64,000 nucleotides of DNA from Vogesella sp. LIG4 (GCF_900090205.1 NZ_LT607802.1:3041970-3105969); one strand, 5' to 3'; shown: positions 34,948-44,501, counted from the stretch's first letter. Notes: generated by a model from the letters alone, not told the origin. Made by a program: numbers and translations.

Positions 34948-36399
34948 ATGGAACTGAAAGACAGCAGCCTGCTGCGACAGCAGGCATACCTGGACGGCGC
35001 CTGGTGCGCTGCCGATAACGGCGAGACCCTGCCGGTGAACAATCCTGCCAGCGGCAGCATCATCGGTAGCGTGCCGGCTATGGGCCGCGACGAGACCCGT
35101 CGCGCCATCGCCGCCGCCGAACGCGCGCAGCAGGCCTGGCGCGAACAGACCGGCAAGGCGCGCTCGCAGCTGCTGCGCCGCTGGTACGAGCTGATCATGG
35201 CCAATCAGGAAGATCTGGCGGTGATTCTCACCAGCGAGCAGGGCAAGTCGCTGACCGAAGCGCGCGGCGAAATCGCCTACGCCGCCAGCTTCGTTGACTG
35301 GTTCGCCGACGAGGCCAAGCGCTACTACGGCGACGTGGCGCCCAGCCCGCAGCAGGACAAACGCATCGTGGTGCTCAAGCAGCCGGTGGGCGTTACCGCC
35401 GCCATCACGCCGTGGAACTTCCCGGCGGCGATGATCACCCGCAAGGTGGCGCCGGCACTGGCCGCGGGCTGCGCCATGGTGCTCAAGCCGGCCAGCCAGA
35501 CGCCGTTCACCGCACTGGCACTGGCGGTGCTGGCCGAGCGCGCCGGCCTGCCGGCCGGGCTGTTCAGCGTGTTGACCGGTTCCGCCAGTGTGATTGGCGG
35601 CGAGCTTACCGCCAGCCCGGTGGTACGCAAGCTCAGCTTCACCGGTTCCACCGAGGTTGGCCGCAAGCTGATGGCACAGTCCGCCGACACCATCAAGAAG
35701 CTGTCGCTGGAGCTGGGTGGCAATGCGCCGTTCATCGTGTTCGACGACGCCGACCTGGATGCGGCGGTGGAAGGCGCCATCGTCTCCAAATTCCGCAACT
35801 CCGGGCAGACCTGCGTCTGCGCCAACCGTATCTATGTGCACAGCGCCGTCTACAATGCCTTCGCCGAAAAACTGGTGACCGCGGTGCGTGCGCTGCAGGT
35901 GGGCAACGGCCTGGAGGCTGGTACCAGCCAGGGGCCGCTGATCGATGACAAGGCGGTGGCCAAGGTGGAAGAGCACATTGCCGACGCGCTGGCCAAGGGC
36001 GGGCGCCTGCTCACCGGTGGCCAGCGCCATGCACTGGGTGGCACTTTCTTCGAGCCGACGGTGATCGCTGATGCCAGTCACGACATGCTGTTCGCCCGCG
36101 AGGAGACCTTCGGCCCGCTGGCGCCGTTGTTCCGCTTCAGCGATATCGACGAGGTGATCGCTGCGGCAAACGATACCGAGTTCGGCCTGGCCGGCTACTT
36201 CTACAGCCGCGACATGCAGCGCATCTGGAAGGTGGCGGAGCAGCTGGAGTGCGGCATGGTGGGCATCAACACCGGCCTGATCTCCAACGAGGTCGGCCCC
36301 TTCGGCGGCATCAAGCAATCCGGCCTGGGCCGTGAAGGTTCGCGCTATGGCATGGACGAGTACCTGGAAACCAAATACCTGTGCTTCGGCGGTATCTAG
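34948..36399 (+). CDS. gabD: Succinate-semialdehyde dehydrogenase-like (GabD type)
   Basis: 483-residue aldehyde dehydrogenase with the GabD layout: AITPWNFPAAMITRKVAPAL (near 154), FTGSTEVGRKLM, LELGGNAPFIVFDDADLD with the base Glu, and NSGQTCVCANRIYVH with catalytic Cys near 288. It ends GPFGGIKQSGLGREGSRYG. These match NADP-dependent succinate-semialdehyde dehydrogenases; glutarate semialdehyde is an alternative. Start ATG at 34948, preceded by GAGGAGCGCC. It lies in the fae-AKR-transporter set, which suggests conversion of a semialdehyde from an imported amine. One repeat copy (35656) encodes the VGRK of the NAD site. Confidence 0.88.
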   Translation: MELKDSSLLRQQAYLDGAWCAADNGETLPVNNPASGSIIGSVPAMGRDETRRAIAAAERAQQAWREQTGKARSQLLRRWYELIMANQEDLAVILTSEQGKSLTEARGEIAYAASFVDWFADEAKRYYGDVAPSPQQDKRIVVLKQPVGVTAAITPWNFPAAMITRKVAPALAAGCAMVLKPASQTPFTALALAVLAERAGLPAGLFSVLTGSASVIGGELTASPVVRKLSFTGSTEVGRKLMAQSADTIKKLSLELGGNAPFIVFDDADLDAAVEGAIVSKFRNSGQTCVCANRIYVHSAVYNAFAEKLVTAVRALQVGNGLEAGTSQGPLIDDKAVAKVEEHIADALAKGGRLLTGGQRHALGGTFFEPTVIADASHDMLFAREETFGPLAPLFRFSDIDEVIAAANDTEFGLAGYFYSRDMQRIWKVAEQLECGMVGINTGLISNEVGPFGGIKQSGLGREGSRYGMDEYLETKYLCFGGI

Positions 36400-36449
36400 C
36401 CGGCCCGGTGAGCAAGGCAGTGCGTACACAGAAAACAAAGGAGAGAGAC

Positions 36450-37475
36450 ATGAAACGAGCAGACTTCCTCAAAGGCGCCGCGGCACTGGTACTGGCCGGC
36501 GCGGCCAGCAGCAGCTTTGCTGGTGCCTGGTGCAGTGCCGGCAAGCCGGTGAAGCTGGCGGGCATCACCTGGGAATCCGGTCAGTTCTATTCGGCGGTGA
36601 TCAGCGAAATCATCAAGTCCGGCTACGGCTGCAAGGTGGAAACCGTGCCCGGCAGCACCGCGGCCACCGAAACCGCGCTGGTGACCGGCGATCTGCAGCT
36701 GTGGGTGGAGCAGTGGAACCGCACCGACGTGATCAAGAAGGGCGTGGAGTCCGGCAAGATCAAGCTGATCGGCGACCTGCTGGAGGGTGGTGCCTACGAG
36801 GGCTTCTTCGTGCCTGACTTTGTGATTCGCGGCGATGCCAAGCGCGGCATCAAGCCGATGGCGCCGGGCCTGCTGTCCACTGCCGACCTGCCCAAGTACA
36901 AGGATCTGTTCAAGGACGAGGAAGACCCGGACAAGGGCCGCTTCCTGAACTGCCCCACCGGCTGGGACTGCGAGCGCATCAACACCCAGAAGATGAAGGC
37001 CTACAAGCTGTCCGCCAGCTATACCAACTTCCGCGCCGGCACCGGCTCGGCCATGGATGCGGCCATCTCCTCCGCCTACGAGCGCGGCAAACCGATTCTG
37101 TTCTACTACTGGGCGCCGGCCACCCTGATGGGGCGTTACAAGTTCGTGCAGCTGAAGGAGCCGGCATATAACGATAAGTGCTGGCAGACCGAGCAGGCCA
37201 ACAAGGGCGAGGAGCCGTGCCCGTCGTCCACGCCACCGACCCGCCTGCAGGTAGGTATCGGCAGCGAGTTTGCCAAGGCCGAGCCGACACTGGTGAGCTT
37301 CATCAGCAAGGTGAAACTGACGCCGGACGTGATCAACCTGACCATCGCCCAGATGAGCCAGCGCAAGGCCAGCCCGGAAGTGATGGCGCGGGAATTCCTG
37401 AAGCAGCGCCCGACGATCTGGAAGAGCTGGGTGCCTGCCGATGTGGCCGGTAAAGTGGTAGCCAGCCTCAAGTAA
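36450..37475 (+). CDS. proX: Glycine betaine/quaternary amine-binding protein (ProX type)
   Basis: 341-residue periplasmic binding protein with a signal peptide (cleavage near SSFA-GAW, residue 24). The OpuAC/ProX fold shows GITWESGQFYSAVISEII, VPGSTAATETALVTGDLQLW (ligand-site region), EQWNRTD and FYYWAPATLMGRYKFVQL, which contains the aromatic residues that usually cage a quaternary amine. Strong ribosome-binding site AAAGGAGAG before the ATG. It is followed by permease and ATPase genes, an X-W-V order. Likely ligands are betaine, carnitine or choline-like compounds. Confidence 0.88.
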   Translation: MKRADFLKGAAALVLAGAASSSFAGAWCSAGKPVKLAGITWESGQFYSAVISEIIKSGYGCKVETVPGSTAATETALVTGDLQLWVEQWNRTDVIKKGVESGKIKLIGDLLEGGAYEGFFVPDFVIRGDAKRGIKPMAPGLLSTADLPKYKDLFKDEEDPDKGRFLNCPTGWDCERINTQKMKAYKLSASYTNFRAGTGSAMDAAISSAYERGKPILFYYWAPATLMGRYKFVQLKEPAYNDKCWQTEQANKGEEPCPSSTPPTRLQVGIGSEFAKAEPTLVSFISKVKLTPDVINLTIAQMSQRKASPEVMAREFLKQRPTIWKSWVPADVAGKVVASLK

Positions 37476-37543
37476 GGCTTGTGGATGGCCGGGCGGCGCA
37501 GGCGGCCCGGCCTGGTGTCAAACCTGGCCTGTGAGAGGTTGTC

Positions 37544-38434
37544 ATGCCTGATTCGATTTTCTTCAGTTTTTCTTTTGCCGACAGCATCAACCAGTTCGTT
37601 ACCTGGCTGGTGCAGGCCTATGGCGACGGCTTCCACCAGGTGACCGGTGTACTGCTGTCCAATCTGCTGGTGCCGCTGGAGAAGTTCCTGCTGTCCATCC
37701 CGCCGCTGCTGATGCTGCTGGCGGTGGGCGCGCTGTGCTACCACGGCACCCGGCGCAAGGGTATTACCGTGCTGATGGTGACAGGCCTGTACCTGATCGG
37801 TTGCCTGGGCCTGTGGGACAAGCTGATGCAGACCATGGCGCTGATGATCGTGGCCACGCTGCTGACCATCGCCATCGGCGTGCCGCTGGGCATCATGATG
37901 TCGCGCAGCAAGGCGCTGCGCTGGGTACTGGTGCCGGTGCTGGACATCATGCAGACCCTGCCTACCTTCGTGTACCTGATTCCGGTGCTGATGCTGTTCG
38001 GCCTGGGCAAGGTGCCGGCCATCTTCGCCACCGTGATCTACGCGCTGCCGCCGCTGGTGCGCCTGACCGACCTGGGTATCCGCCAGGTGGATGGCGATTT
38101 ACTGGAAGCAGCCAGATCGTTCGGCACCACCTCGTGGCAGTTGCTGCTGGGCGTACAGCTGCCGCTGGCGCGCCCCAGCATCATGGCCGGGGTCAACCAG
38201 TCCATCATGATGGCGCTGGCCATGGTGGTGATCGCCTCGATGATCGGCTCGCGTGGTCTGGGTGAAGACGTGCTGGCCGGCATCAACAATATGGATATGG
38301 GCAAGGGCATGCAGTCCGGTCTTGCCATCGTGATCCTTGCCATCGTGATCGACCGCATCAGCCAGGCCTACGGGCAGGACGGGCGGCTGAAGAAGGCATT
38401 GCGTCGCAAGAAGTTGTCGGGAGCAAAGGCATGA
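37544..38434 (+). CDS. proW: Glycine betaine-type ABC transporter permease (ProW type)
   Basis: 296-residue inner-membrane permease with about six hydrophobic helices (for example [20 protein letters not shown] and [20 protein letters not shown]). The EAA loop that contacts the ATPase reads [20 protein letters not shown] (near 191-210). Family-typical [20 protein letters not shown] is present (near 140). It overlaps the ATPase gene by 4 nt (ATGA). ProW proteins often have a longer N-terminus; this one is the shorter OpuAB-like form. Confidence 0.9.
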   Translation: MPDSIFFSFSFADSINQFVTWLVQAYGDGFHQVTGVLLSNLLVPLEKFLLSIPPLLMLLAVGALCYHGTRRKGITVLMVTGLYLIGCLGLWDKLMQTMALMIVATLLTIAIGVPLGIMMSRSKALRWVLVPVLDIMQTLPTFVYLIPVLMLFGLGKVPAIFATVIYALPPLVRLTDLGIRQVDGDLLEAARSFGTTSWQLLLGVQLPLARPSIMAGVNQSIMMALAMVVIASMIGSRGLGEDVLAGINNMDMGKGMQSGLAIVILAIVIDRISQAYGQDGRLKKALRRKKLSGAKA

Positions 38435-39258
38435 GCAAGATCGAAGTACGCAATGTATTCAAGGTGTTCGGCCCGGATGCGGCCAACGTGCTGCCACTGC
38501 TGCGCCAGGGGCGCAGCAAGGCGGATGTGCTGGCGGAAACCGGTGTCAATGTTGGCCTCATCGACGTGAGCCTGTCCATCGCCAAGGGCGAGATCTTCGT
38601 GATCATGGGGCTGTCCGGCTCGGGCAAGTCCACCCTGGTGCGCCATTTCAACCGCCTGATCGACCCCACCGCCGGTGAGATCCTGATCGATGGCGAGGAC
38701 ATCCTGCGCTACGACAACAAGCAGCTGATGGAGCTGCGTCGCAGCAAGATCAGCATGGTGTTCCAGAGCTTTGGCCTGTTGCCGCACGTCACCGTGCTGG
38801 AAAACGCCGCCTACGCGCTGCTGGTGAAGGGCATCAAGCGTGAAGAAGCGCTGGAGACCGCGCGTGGCTGGCTGGCCAAGGTAGGGTTGGCCGGTTACGA
38901 GTCCAAATACCCGGACGAGCTGTCCGGCGGCATGCGCCAGCGCGTGGGGCTGGCGCGGGCACTGGCTGCCGACACCGACATCATCCTGATGGACGAGGCG
39001 TTCAGCGCGCTGGATCCGCTGATCCGCACTGAAATGCAGGACCAGTTGCTGTCGCTGCAGGCCACGCTGCACAAGACCATCGTGTTCATCACCCACGATC
39101 TGGACGAGGCGCTGCGCATCGGCAACCGCATCGCCATCCTGCGTGACGGCCAGCTGGTGCAGGTGGGCACGCCGGAGGACATCCTGCAACGCCCGGCCGA
39201 CAGCTATGTGCAACGCTTTGTCGAAAAACGCGCCTGCCAGCCGGCGGCGCTTGGTTGA
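38431..39258 (+). CDS. proV: Glycine betaine-type ABC transporter ATPase (ProV type, no CBS domains)
   Basis: 275-residue ATPase. Walker [10 protein letters not shown] near residue 61, Q-loop [14 protein letters not shown], signature [15 protein letters not shown], Walker [15 protein letters not shown] and switch [10 protein letters not shown]. The N-terminal extension [20 protein letters not shown] is typical of ProV. The C-terminal CBS pair used by ProV and OpuA for osmotic sensing is absent: the protein stops at CQPAALG soon after the ATPase domain. That suggests a catabolic rather than an osmoregulated importer. Confidence 0.9.
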   Translation: MSKIEVRNVFKVFGPDAANVLPLLRQGRSKADVLAETGVNVGLIDVSLSIAKGEIFVIMGLSGSGKSTLVRHFNRLIDPTAGEILIDGEDILRYDNKQLMELRRSKISMVFQSFGLLPHVTVLENAAYALLVKGIKREEALETARGWLAKVGLAGYESKYPDELSGGMRQRVGLARALAADTDIILMDEAFSALDPLIRTEMQDQLLSLQATLHKTIVFITHDLDEALRIGNRIAILRDGQLVQVGTPEDILQRPADSYVQRFVEKRACQPAALG

Positions 39259-39277
39259 ATCTCCCAGCCTGGTTGAT

Positions 39278-39303
39278 ACACCCGCCGCGGCGGGTGTTTT
39301 TTT
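39278..39303 (+). terminator. Terminator of the fae-proXWV gene set
   Basis: 20-nt perfect palindrome at 39278-39297 (ACACCCGCC core) followed by a T run to 39303, lying 20 nt after the ATPase stop and just before the MFS gene. Confidence 0.9.
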
Positions 39304-39314
39304 GCGGAGTGCTC

Positions 39315-40523
39315 ATGACAACACAGTCGGTGTCCGGCTGGCGCTCGATCGCAAGGTCGATTGCCGCGCTGATGACGGGTTATCTGGTCCTGATGGCGGC
39401 CAACAATATGCTGACCTCTCTGACCTCGCTGCAACTGGTGGCCCACGGCGCCCGTGATGCGCTCAGCGGCCTGGTGCAGTCGGCTTACTACCTGGGCTTT
39501 GTCTGTGGTGCGCTGTTCGCACGTGACCTGATCATGCGCATCGGCCACCACCGCGCCTTTGTCGGCATCGTGGCGCTGATCGTGGCGGTGGTGCTGCTGC
39601 AGTCGCTGGCGTTCCATCCGCTGCTGTGGATTGCCTGCCGCATGTTCACCGGCATGTCACTGCTGGGGGTGTTCATGATCGTGGAAAGCTGGCTGAACGA
39701 TGCGGCGCCCAGTGCGCAGCGTGGCCGGGTAATAGCGCTGTACATGATCACTAGCTACCTGGGTGCCGGGGCAGGGCAGGCTGTACTGCTGCTGGTACCG
39801 GCTTCGTCGCCGGCGGCGTTCCCGGTGGTGATGGCCATCTTTGCCTGTGCGGCCTTGCCGGTGTGGCTGGGTTCCGCCCGGCGCAGCGGGCATGTGGCGC
39901 ATCGCCGCACGCTGCGCGCCTCGGTAGGCCAGTTGTGGCGAAGCTTCCGACTGATTGCGCGCCAGACACCGGCAGCAATGATTGCCATCGTGGTGGCCGG
40001 CATGCTCAACAGCGCTTACTACACGCTGATGCCGGTTTTCCTGAGCCATAGCGGTTACGGTGAAACCGCGGTAGTGCGTGACATGGCGTGGTCGATGTTG
40101 GCCGCATTACTGCTGCAGTGGCCGCTGGGGGCGCTGGCGGATCGCTACGGGCGGGTGCTGGTGTTGCAGCGGCTATGCCTGGCCGCCGCCGCGCTGGCGG
40201 GCAGTATTTACTTGCTGCTGGGCCAGTGGCAGATGATCTGGCTGGTGTTCTGCTACGTCAGCGTGGTATTCGGCATGTACGGCATCGCCAATGTAATCGT
40301 CAACGACACGGTGGCGCCGGCATTGCGGGTGGAAACCAGCTCGGTGCTGCTGCTGACCTTCGCCGCCGGCGGTGTGGTCGGGCCCGTTCTGGTCTCCGCG
40401 GTGATGACCTGGGCCGGTGCCGCAGCCTACTTCCTGTGCCTGATGCTGTTGTGCCTGGTGTTCCCGCTGGCCTCGCTATTGCTGCGCGGCGCAGCCGGTG
40501 AGGTGGCCTCCGAGTCGGTCTGA
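39315..40523 (+). CDS. MFS transporter (YcaD-like)
   Basis: 402-residue membrane protein with about 12 hydrophobic helices in two halves. Loop 2-3 carries ARDLIMRIGHHRAF, and the fourth helix region reads IACRMFTGMSLLGVFMIVES, as in the YcaD/UMF-type MFS group. The second half has GALADRYGRVLVLQRLCL (the repeated loop motif). Start ATG at 39315 with CGGAG upstream. A strong terminator precedes it, so it has its own promoter or depends on read-through. Substrate unknown. One repeat copy at 40097. Confidence 0.85.
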   Translation: MTTQSVSGWRSIARSIAALMTGYLVLMAANNMLTSLTSLQLVAHGARDALSGLVQSAYYLGFVCGALFARDLIMRIGHHRAFVGIVALIVAVVLLQSLAFHPLLWIACRMFTGMSLLGVFMIVESWLNDAAPSAQRGRVIALYMITSYLGAGAGQAVLLLVPASSPAAFPVVMAIFACAALPVWLGSARRSGHVAHRRTLRASVGQLWRSFRLIARQTPAAMIAIVVAGMLNSAYYTLMPVFLSHSGYGETAVVRDMAWSMLAALLLQWPLGALADRYGRVLVLQRLCLAAAALAGSIYLLLGQWQMIWLVFCYVSVVFGMYGIANVIVNDTVAPALRVETSSVLLLTFAAGGVVGPVLVSAVMTWAGAAAYFLCLMLLCLVFPLASLLLRGAAGEVASESV

Positions 40524-40566
40524 CTGGGCGCGGCATTTCTGGCCGGGTTGCCGGGTAGGGTGGGGA

Positions 40567-40588
40567 GCCGCTGTCCTGAGCGGTTTTA
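40567..40588 (+). terminator. Weak terminator after the MFS gene
   Basis: Short stem CCGCT/AGCGG (40568-40572 with 40579-40583) followed by TTTTA, 45 nt after the stop. Shorter than the other terminators in the window. Confidence 0.4.
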
Positions 40589-40845
40589 CGGTTGTTGCCT
40601 GGCGGCAAGTGCTTGTTTTTGCTGATAAACAATGCGCAGAGGTGCTGGTGCATATATCGAATTCAAGCTTGCGGCCAACGTGCAGCTGCAGGCTGACGGT
40701 GAGGAGAACTTGCTATGTTCATAAAACTGTCATAAAAAGTTAACTGTCATGGCTGTATTCATGATGTGTAATAAAAGTGAAATCTTGCGATGCAACAGGG
40801 TCGCCAGCCTCCCCACATCAGATGTACCGAAATAAAGAGTCAGCC
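40589..40845. other. Intergenic stretch with a repeat copy before the small unknown gene
   Basis: About 257 nt. Holds the repeat GTTGGCCGCAAG in minus orientation (40668-40679) and an A+T-rich part (40715-40800) probably containing the promoter of the next gene. Nothing else seen. Confidence 0.45.
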
Positions 40846-41226
40846 ATGAACGCAGCGAAACGCCTAACGAAAATGCTGGATAGCGGTGAAAGCAACAGCC
40901 AGCTTGAGGTGCTCAAGATGCTGGCAATTGCACTTCATCATAAGCAGGCGTTCGATCTTGCCTTGCTGTACTCGATTGACTACCCCTATTTCCAGCTTGC
41001 GCTGCAGCTGCTGGATGACTGGCGCCTGGGCCAGCATCTGGCTACCCGCAGCAAGCTGATGGAGCGCCTGTTCGGCATGCATCCGGACATGCTGGTGCCA
41101 ACTGCGCTGCCGGCAGCAAGCCAGCTGCAGACAACTCGCAGCGCGCCGCTGCCGCGTGCGGCCAGCAGTGGCGTGCCCCGCCGGAACAGCAAGCAGCCTG
41201 CGCTGACGCCGGCGGTCAAGCTCTGA
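40846..41226 (+). CDS. Small protein of unknown function
   Basis: 126-residue protein, not recognised. Residues 1 to about 80 are predicted helical (KRLTKMLDSGESNSQLEVLK, then a second helical stretch DLALLYSIDYPYFQLALQLL). The tail is Pro/Ser/Arg-rich and probably disordered. No signal peptide or membrane helix. The ATG at 40846 follows AGAGTCAGCC. It has its own strong terminator, so it is a single-gene unit; the coding bias looks normal. Confidence 0.65.
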   Translation: MNAAKRLTKMLDSGESNSQLEVLKMLAIALHHKQAFDLALLYSIDYPYFQLALQLLDDWRLGQHLATRSKLMERLFGMHPDMLVPTALPAASQLQTTRSAPLPRAASSGVPRRNSKQPALTPAVKL

Positions 41227-41252
41227 CACGGCACTGCCGCGCGAATACCTTG

Positions 41253-41284
41253 CAAGAGCCTGCTGTGCAGGCTCTTGTCTTTTT
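41253..41284 (+). terminator. Terminator of the small unknown gene
   Basis: 11-bp perfect stem (41253-41263 with 41267-41277), TGT loop and TCTTTTT. Strong. Confidence 0.92.
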
Positions 41285-41393
41285 CCGGCGACAGGCCAGG
41301 GGCTGATGCGCCGGGCTGTCACAAAACTGTAGAACGAGCTTGCCAGACTGGGTGCTTGCTCCCCGCCAACAATCAACCAGGCTGCCGCCCTTG

Positions 41394-43028
41394 ATGAACC
41401 GCCTGAAAAAGCATGTCGGTACGTTTGCTGCAGTCTATGGCTGCGCTGCCGGCATTGCCGCATTCCTGTTCTGCTTCGGCCTGTCCATCATGCTGATCGC
41501 TTTTGGCGCGAACGATCAGCTGGTCGGCAGCCACCAGCGCCTGACGGCGCTGATCGAAAACATCACCACGGAAGAAGAGCAGCTGCTGGCCTCGCTTAAT
41601 CAGGCCGCCGAGCCGGATTGTGCAGAAGGCAATCTGGTGCAGCTGCGCACCCAGATCTTTGCCAGCCGCTTCATTCGCGATCTGGGCATTTACGATGAGC
41701 AGAACCGCCTGGTCTGCACCACGACGGATGGTGTATTGCGCAATCCGTTTGTCGACCCGGTACCTGCGCTGCGGGAGATCCGCAACGGCAAGGACCAGTC
41801 CATCTGGTTCAACGTCCCCATCCTGCTTGGCAAGGGCAAGTACCACGCCATGGTGATGCGCCAGGGGCGCTTCAATGTGGTGGTCAATCAGAGCAACCTG
41901 ACGTCCCTGCTGAGCGGCGTGGACGTGGTAGGGCTGCAGCTGGCGGACAACCTGCCCACCCGGGTGTTTGAAAGCACGCGGCTGACGCCGGAGTGGCTGT
42001 CATACCTGGATGAGCAGACCGCGTTGAAAGCGCCGCTGAAGGGGTTCGACTGGTACAAGCTGGCCTTCGTCAGGACCGATTACATTGCCGGTACGCCGTG
42101 GGTGTTGCAGTCGTACCGGACGCTGCTGGAGGTGTTGGCCGCACAGGCTTCGCTGGTGGGCTTCCTGGCGGCGGCCTCGCTGGTGATCGCGATCCTGGTG
42201 TCATCGTTGCTGACGCCGGCGCTGGAAAGGCAAAGAACCATAGGCGCGCGCATCCACGACCTGATCCGCGAAGGGCAGGTGCAGTGCTTCTACCAGCCCA
42301 TTGTCGACCTTGGCAGCGGCCGCTGGCTGGGCTGCGAGGTGCTGATGCGGCTCAAGGACGGCGGGCAGTACATCCCCCCGGCGGAGGTGCTGCCGGAAAT
42401 CCTCAGGCAGCACCTTGGCTGGCAGCTGGATGCCCATGTGATGCGAACCGGCATGCAGGAGTTGGGCCGCCATATGCCGGCAACGGCGGGCTTCAAGGTG
42501 GCGTTCAATCTGTTTCCGGAAAACCTGGACTTTGCCCGCATCAATGCCCTGATGGCGCCGATACTGCAGGGCCTGCAGCGGAAGGATCTGGCGATAGGCG
42601 TGGAGATCGTCGAGCAAAGCTATGGTGAAGGCGCCATCCAGGAAATTGCGCAATTGCGCGAGGCAGGCTACCAGGTTGCGGTGGATGACTTCGGTACCGG
42701 CTACTCGAACCTGGCTCGGGTGAAGCGGCTGGCGCCCGATGTGCTCAAGATCGATCGCTCCTTTGTCTACGAGATGGAGGATCTGTCGCTGCGATCCAGC
42801 CTGATTCCGGAAATCATCGGCATAGCGCGGGCCATCGGCTCGCAACTGGTTGCCGAGGGTATAGAAAACCAGCTGCAGGCTGCCCAGCTCAGTGCACTCG
42901 GCATCGAGTTCGGCCAGGGCTATTACTTTGCCAAACCCATGCCGATCGACGCCTTCGTGGCGGGTTACAACGCCCAGCTTGCCGAGCCGGCACACGCTCC
43001 CGATATTGAAACCGCGACGATGGCCTGA
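41394..43028 (+). CDS. EAL-domain c-di-GMP phosphodiesterase with CSS-type periplasmic domain
   Basis: 544-residue inner-membrane enzyme that cleaves c-di-GMP. A first membrane helix (about 15-40) leads to a periplasmic domain (40-255) with two cysteines (PDCAEG and RLVCTT), fitting the CSS-motif redox sensor of PdeC-like enzymes. A second helix (near 262-285) precedes the EAL domain from about 300: the signature reads EVLMRL instead of EALxRL, with DDFGTGYSNLARVK, KIDRSFV and AEGIEN present. The ATG at 41394 starts just before the membrane anchor. It lies convergent to a GAF-GGDEF cyclase, an opposing activity. Confidence 0.9.
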   Translation: MNRLKKHVGTFAAVYGCAAGIAAFLFCFGLSIMLIAFGANDQLVGSHQRLTALIENITTEEEQLLASLNQAAEPDCAEGNLVQLRTQIFASRFIRDLGIYDEQNRLVCTTTDGVLRNPFVDPVPALREIRNGKDQSIWFNVPILLGKGKYHAMVMRQGRFNVVVNQSNLTSLLSGVDVVGLQLADNLPTRVFESTRLTPEWLSYLDEQTALKAPLKGFDWYKLAFVRTDYIAGTPWVLQSYRTLLEVLAAQASLVGFLAAASLVIAILVSSLLTPALERQRTIGARIHDLIREGQVQCFYQPIVDLGSGRWLGCEVLMRLKDGGQYIPPAEVLPEILRQHLGWQLDAHVMRTGMQELGRHMPATAGFKVAFNLFPENLDFARINALMAPILQGLQRKDLAIGVEIVEQSYGEGAIQEIAQLREAGYQVAVDDFGTGYSNLARVKRLAPDVLKIDRSFVYEMEDLSLRSSLIPEIIGIARAIGSQLVAEGIENQLQAAQLSALGIEFGQGYYFAKPMPIDAFVAGYNAQLAEPAHAPDIETATMA

Positions 43029-43049
43029 TCGCCATTCACGCCGGGCCAT

Positions 43050-44036
43050 TCAATGCTGCTGCGCTTTATGCAGGCGCTTGACCGTGTACATGCGCTGATC
43101 AGCCACTTCCATGATTTTTTCAGGCTCAACGCCGTCGGTAGGCACCAGGGCGGCGCCAATGCTGGCCTGCAATTGATATTGCAGGTTTTCAAAAACAAAT
43201 GGCGCCGCAATTTCGGTTTCGATCCTGTGCATGGCTGAAGCCGCCCCTTCGGCCCGCTCCAGCGAATCAAGCACCACGCCGAATTCATCGCCGCCCAGGC
43301 GGGCCGCCGTGTCGGACTCCCGGGTGGCAAGCTTGAGCCGGCGGGAAAACTCCATGATCAAGGCATCGCCCGTGCGGTGCCCGTGCTGGTCGTTGATGGC
43401 TTTGAGCCCATCGATGTCTATCATCAGCACGCCAGCCGAAGAGTGCGCCCGATGCGTACGCGCCACCACTTCCCGTAGCCGGTCTATGAACAGCGCCCTG
43501 TTTGCCAGGCCGGTCATGCCGTCATGCGTGGCCTTGAAATAGAGGCTGTCGCTGTCATAGGTAACGGAGAAATATATTGAGGCGGCCACCACTTCCGAGA
43601 GCAGGCCAAGCAGCTTGATATCGCTTTGCTTGAATTTATCGGCTTCCACCGACATGGCTTTCAATATGCCAACGGTCACACCCTTGTGCTTGAGCGGTAA
43701 TACAATCATTGAGCGCAGGCCAATTGCCTGGCAGATGGCGCAATCCGGGCAGGCACCCGGGTCGGGGCAGGAATATATTTCACCGTGGGTGAGGCATAAT
43801 TCGGATGACCTGGAGTTGATATTCAATCCCGATTCGAGTTTGTCTTTTGCAATACCCGCTGCGGCGCTAAATACCAGTTCTCCCGCTTCAACCAGTTCTA
43901 TTGCTGCGCCATCGGCGGCGATCAAGGGCAATATTTGCTCGACCACATGGCGCATGATCCCACCCAGATCCAACCCCAGTTTGGCAATTTCGGTTTGAGT
44001 GCGGATTATTCGCACCAGTTGCTTGCTAGTAGGCAT
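43050..44036 (-). CDS. GAF-GGDEF diguanylate cyclase with Cys cluster
   Basis: 328-residue cytoplasmic c-di-GMP synthase. The GAF domain (about 15-155) contains an unusual run of cysteines: CLTHGEIYSC then PGACPDCAIC (residues about 81-103), as if holding a metal or redox group. A coiled link leads to the GGDEF domain (about 170-328) with MIDIDGLKAINDQHGHRTGD and an intact RLGGDEFGVV active site. I take the ATG at 44036; an upstream TTG is less likely. Downstream it is convergent with the EAL gene. Confidence 0.9.
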   Translation of the reverse strand: MPTSKQLVRIIRTQTEIAKLGLDLGGIMRHVVEQILPLIAADGAAIELVEAGELVFSAAAGIAKDKLESGLNINSRSSELCLTHGEIYSCPDPGACPDCAICQAIGLRSMIVLPLKHKGVTVGILKAMSVEADKFKQSDIKLLGLLSEVVAASIYFSVTYDSDSLYFKATHDGMTGLANRALFIDRLREVVARTHRAHSSAGVLMIDIDGLKAINDQHGHRTGDALIMEFSRRLKLATRESDTAARLGGDEFGVVLDSLERAEGAASAMHRIETEIAAPFVFENLQYQLQASIGAALVPTDGVEPEKIMEVADQRMYTVKRLHKAQQH

Positions 44037-44501
44037 TGTTATCAATACTCCAGAAGCCGGTTTTTCTTCGGGGAGTAATTGCCTGGGTATGTGGCAATAT
44101 CATATTGGAGTTGACTCCCTTTCAGTATACAGCAGGCTATATGGGTGTATGGCAAGATCGCGGATTGAACATGTGGTTTTGGGCTAGATAACCGCGCGGC
44201 AATGCTGTTGCATATTTATTTTTGATTAATTATTTGAGCGTGCAAATGCTTGCGGGTCGAAACTCTGGCGCGCAGATTTGCCGTTTTGCATTTGTGATTT
44301 TCGTGGTGCTGTTGTGATTCATTCGGCATGTTGTGGCGATGCAATAAGGGTGGGTGATGGTTTTTGGGTAAAGCTGTGGCGAAAAATAATGGCGGCACCT
44401 ATAAATAGTGCTAAGCGCAAATGTGCGGAAAGTGCTGCGCATTTTTCATGTGCGGCGGTTGTTTGCTGATATTCCCTGCCAGACTTGAATGGGGAGGGAT
44501 C
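44037..44501. other. A+T-rich intergenic region between the GGDEF gene and gspG
   Basis: 465 nt, clearly richer in A+T than the window average, especially 44190-44420. No gene supported. It should contain divergent promoters for the cyclase and gspG. Confidence 0.5.

Noticed and set aside
33571..36438. A 955-codon minus-strand open frame across fae, AKR and gabD
   Set aside because: Three clear plus-strand genes with catalytic motifs occupy this DNA; the antisense frame is a product of GC bias.
44219..44470. Short open frames in the A+T-rich gap before gspG
   Set aside because: Overlapping frames on both strands with no start signals; likely promoter DNA.
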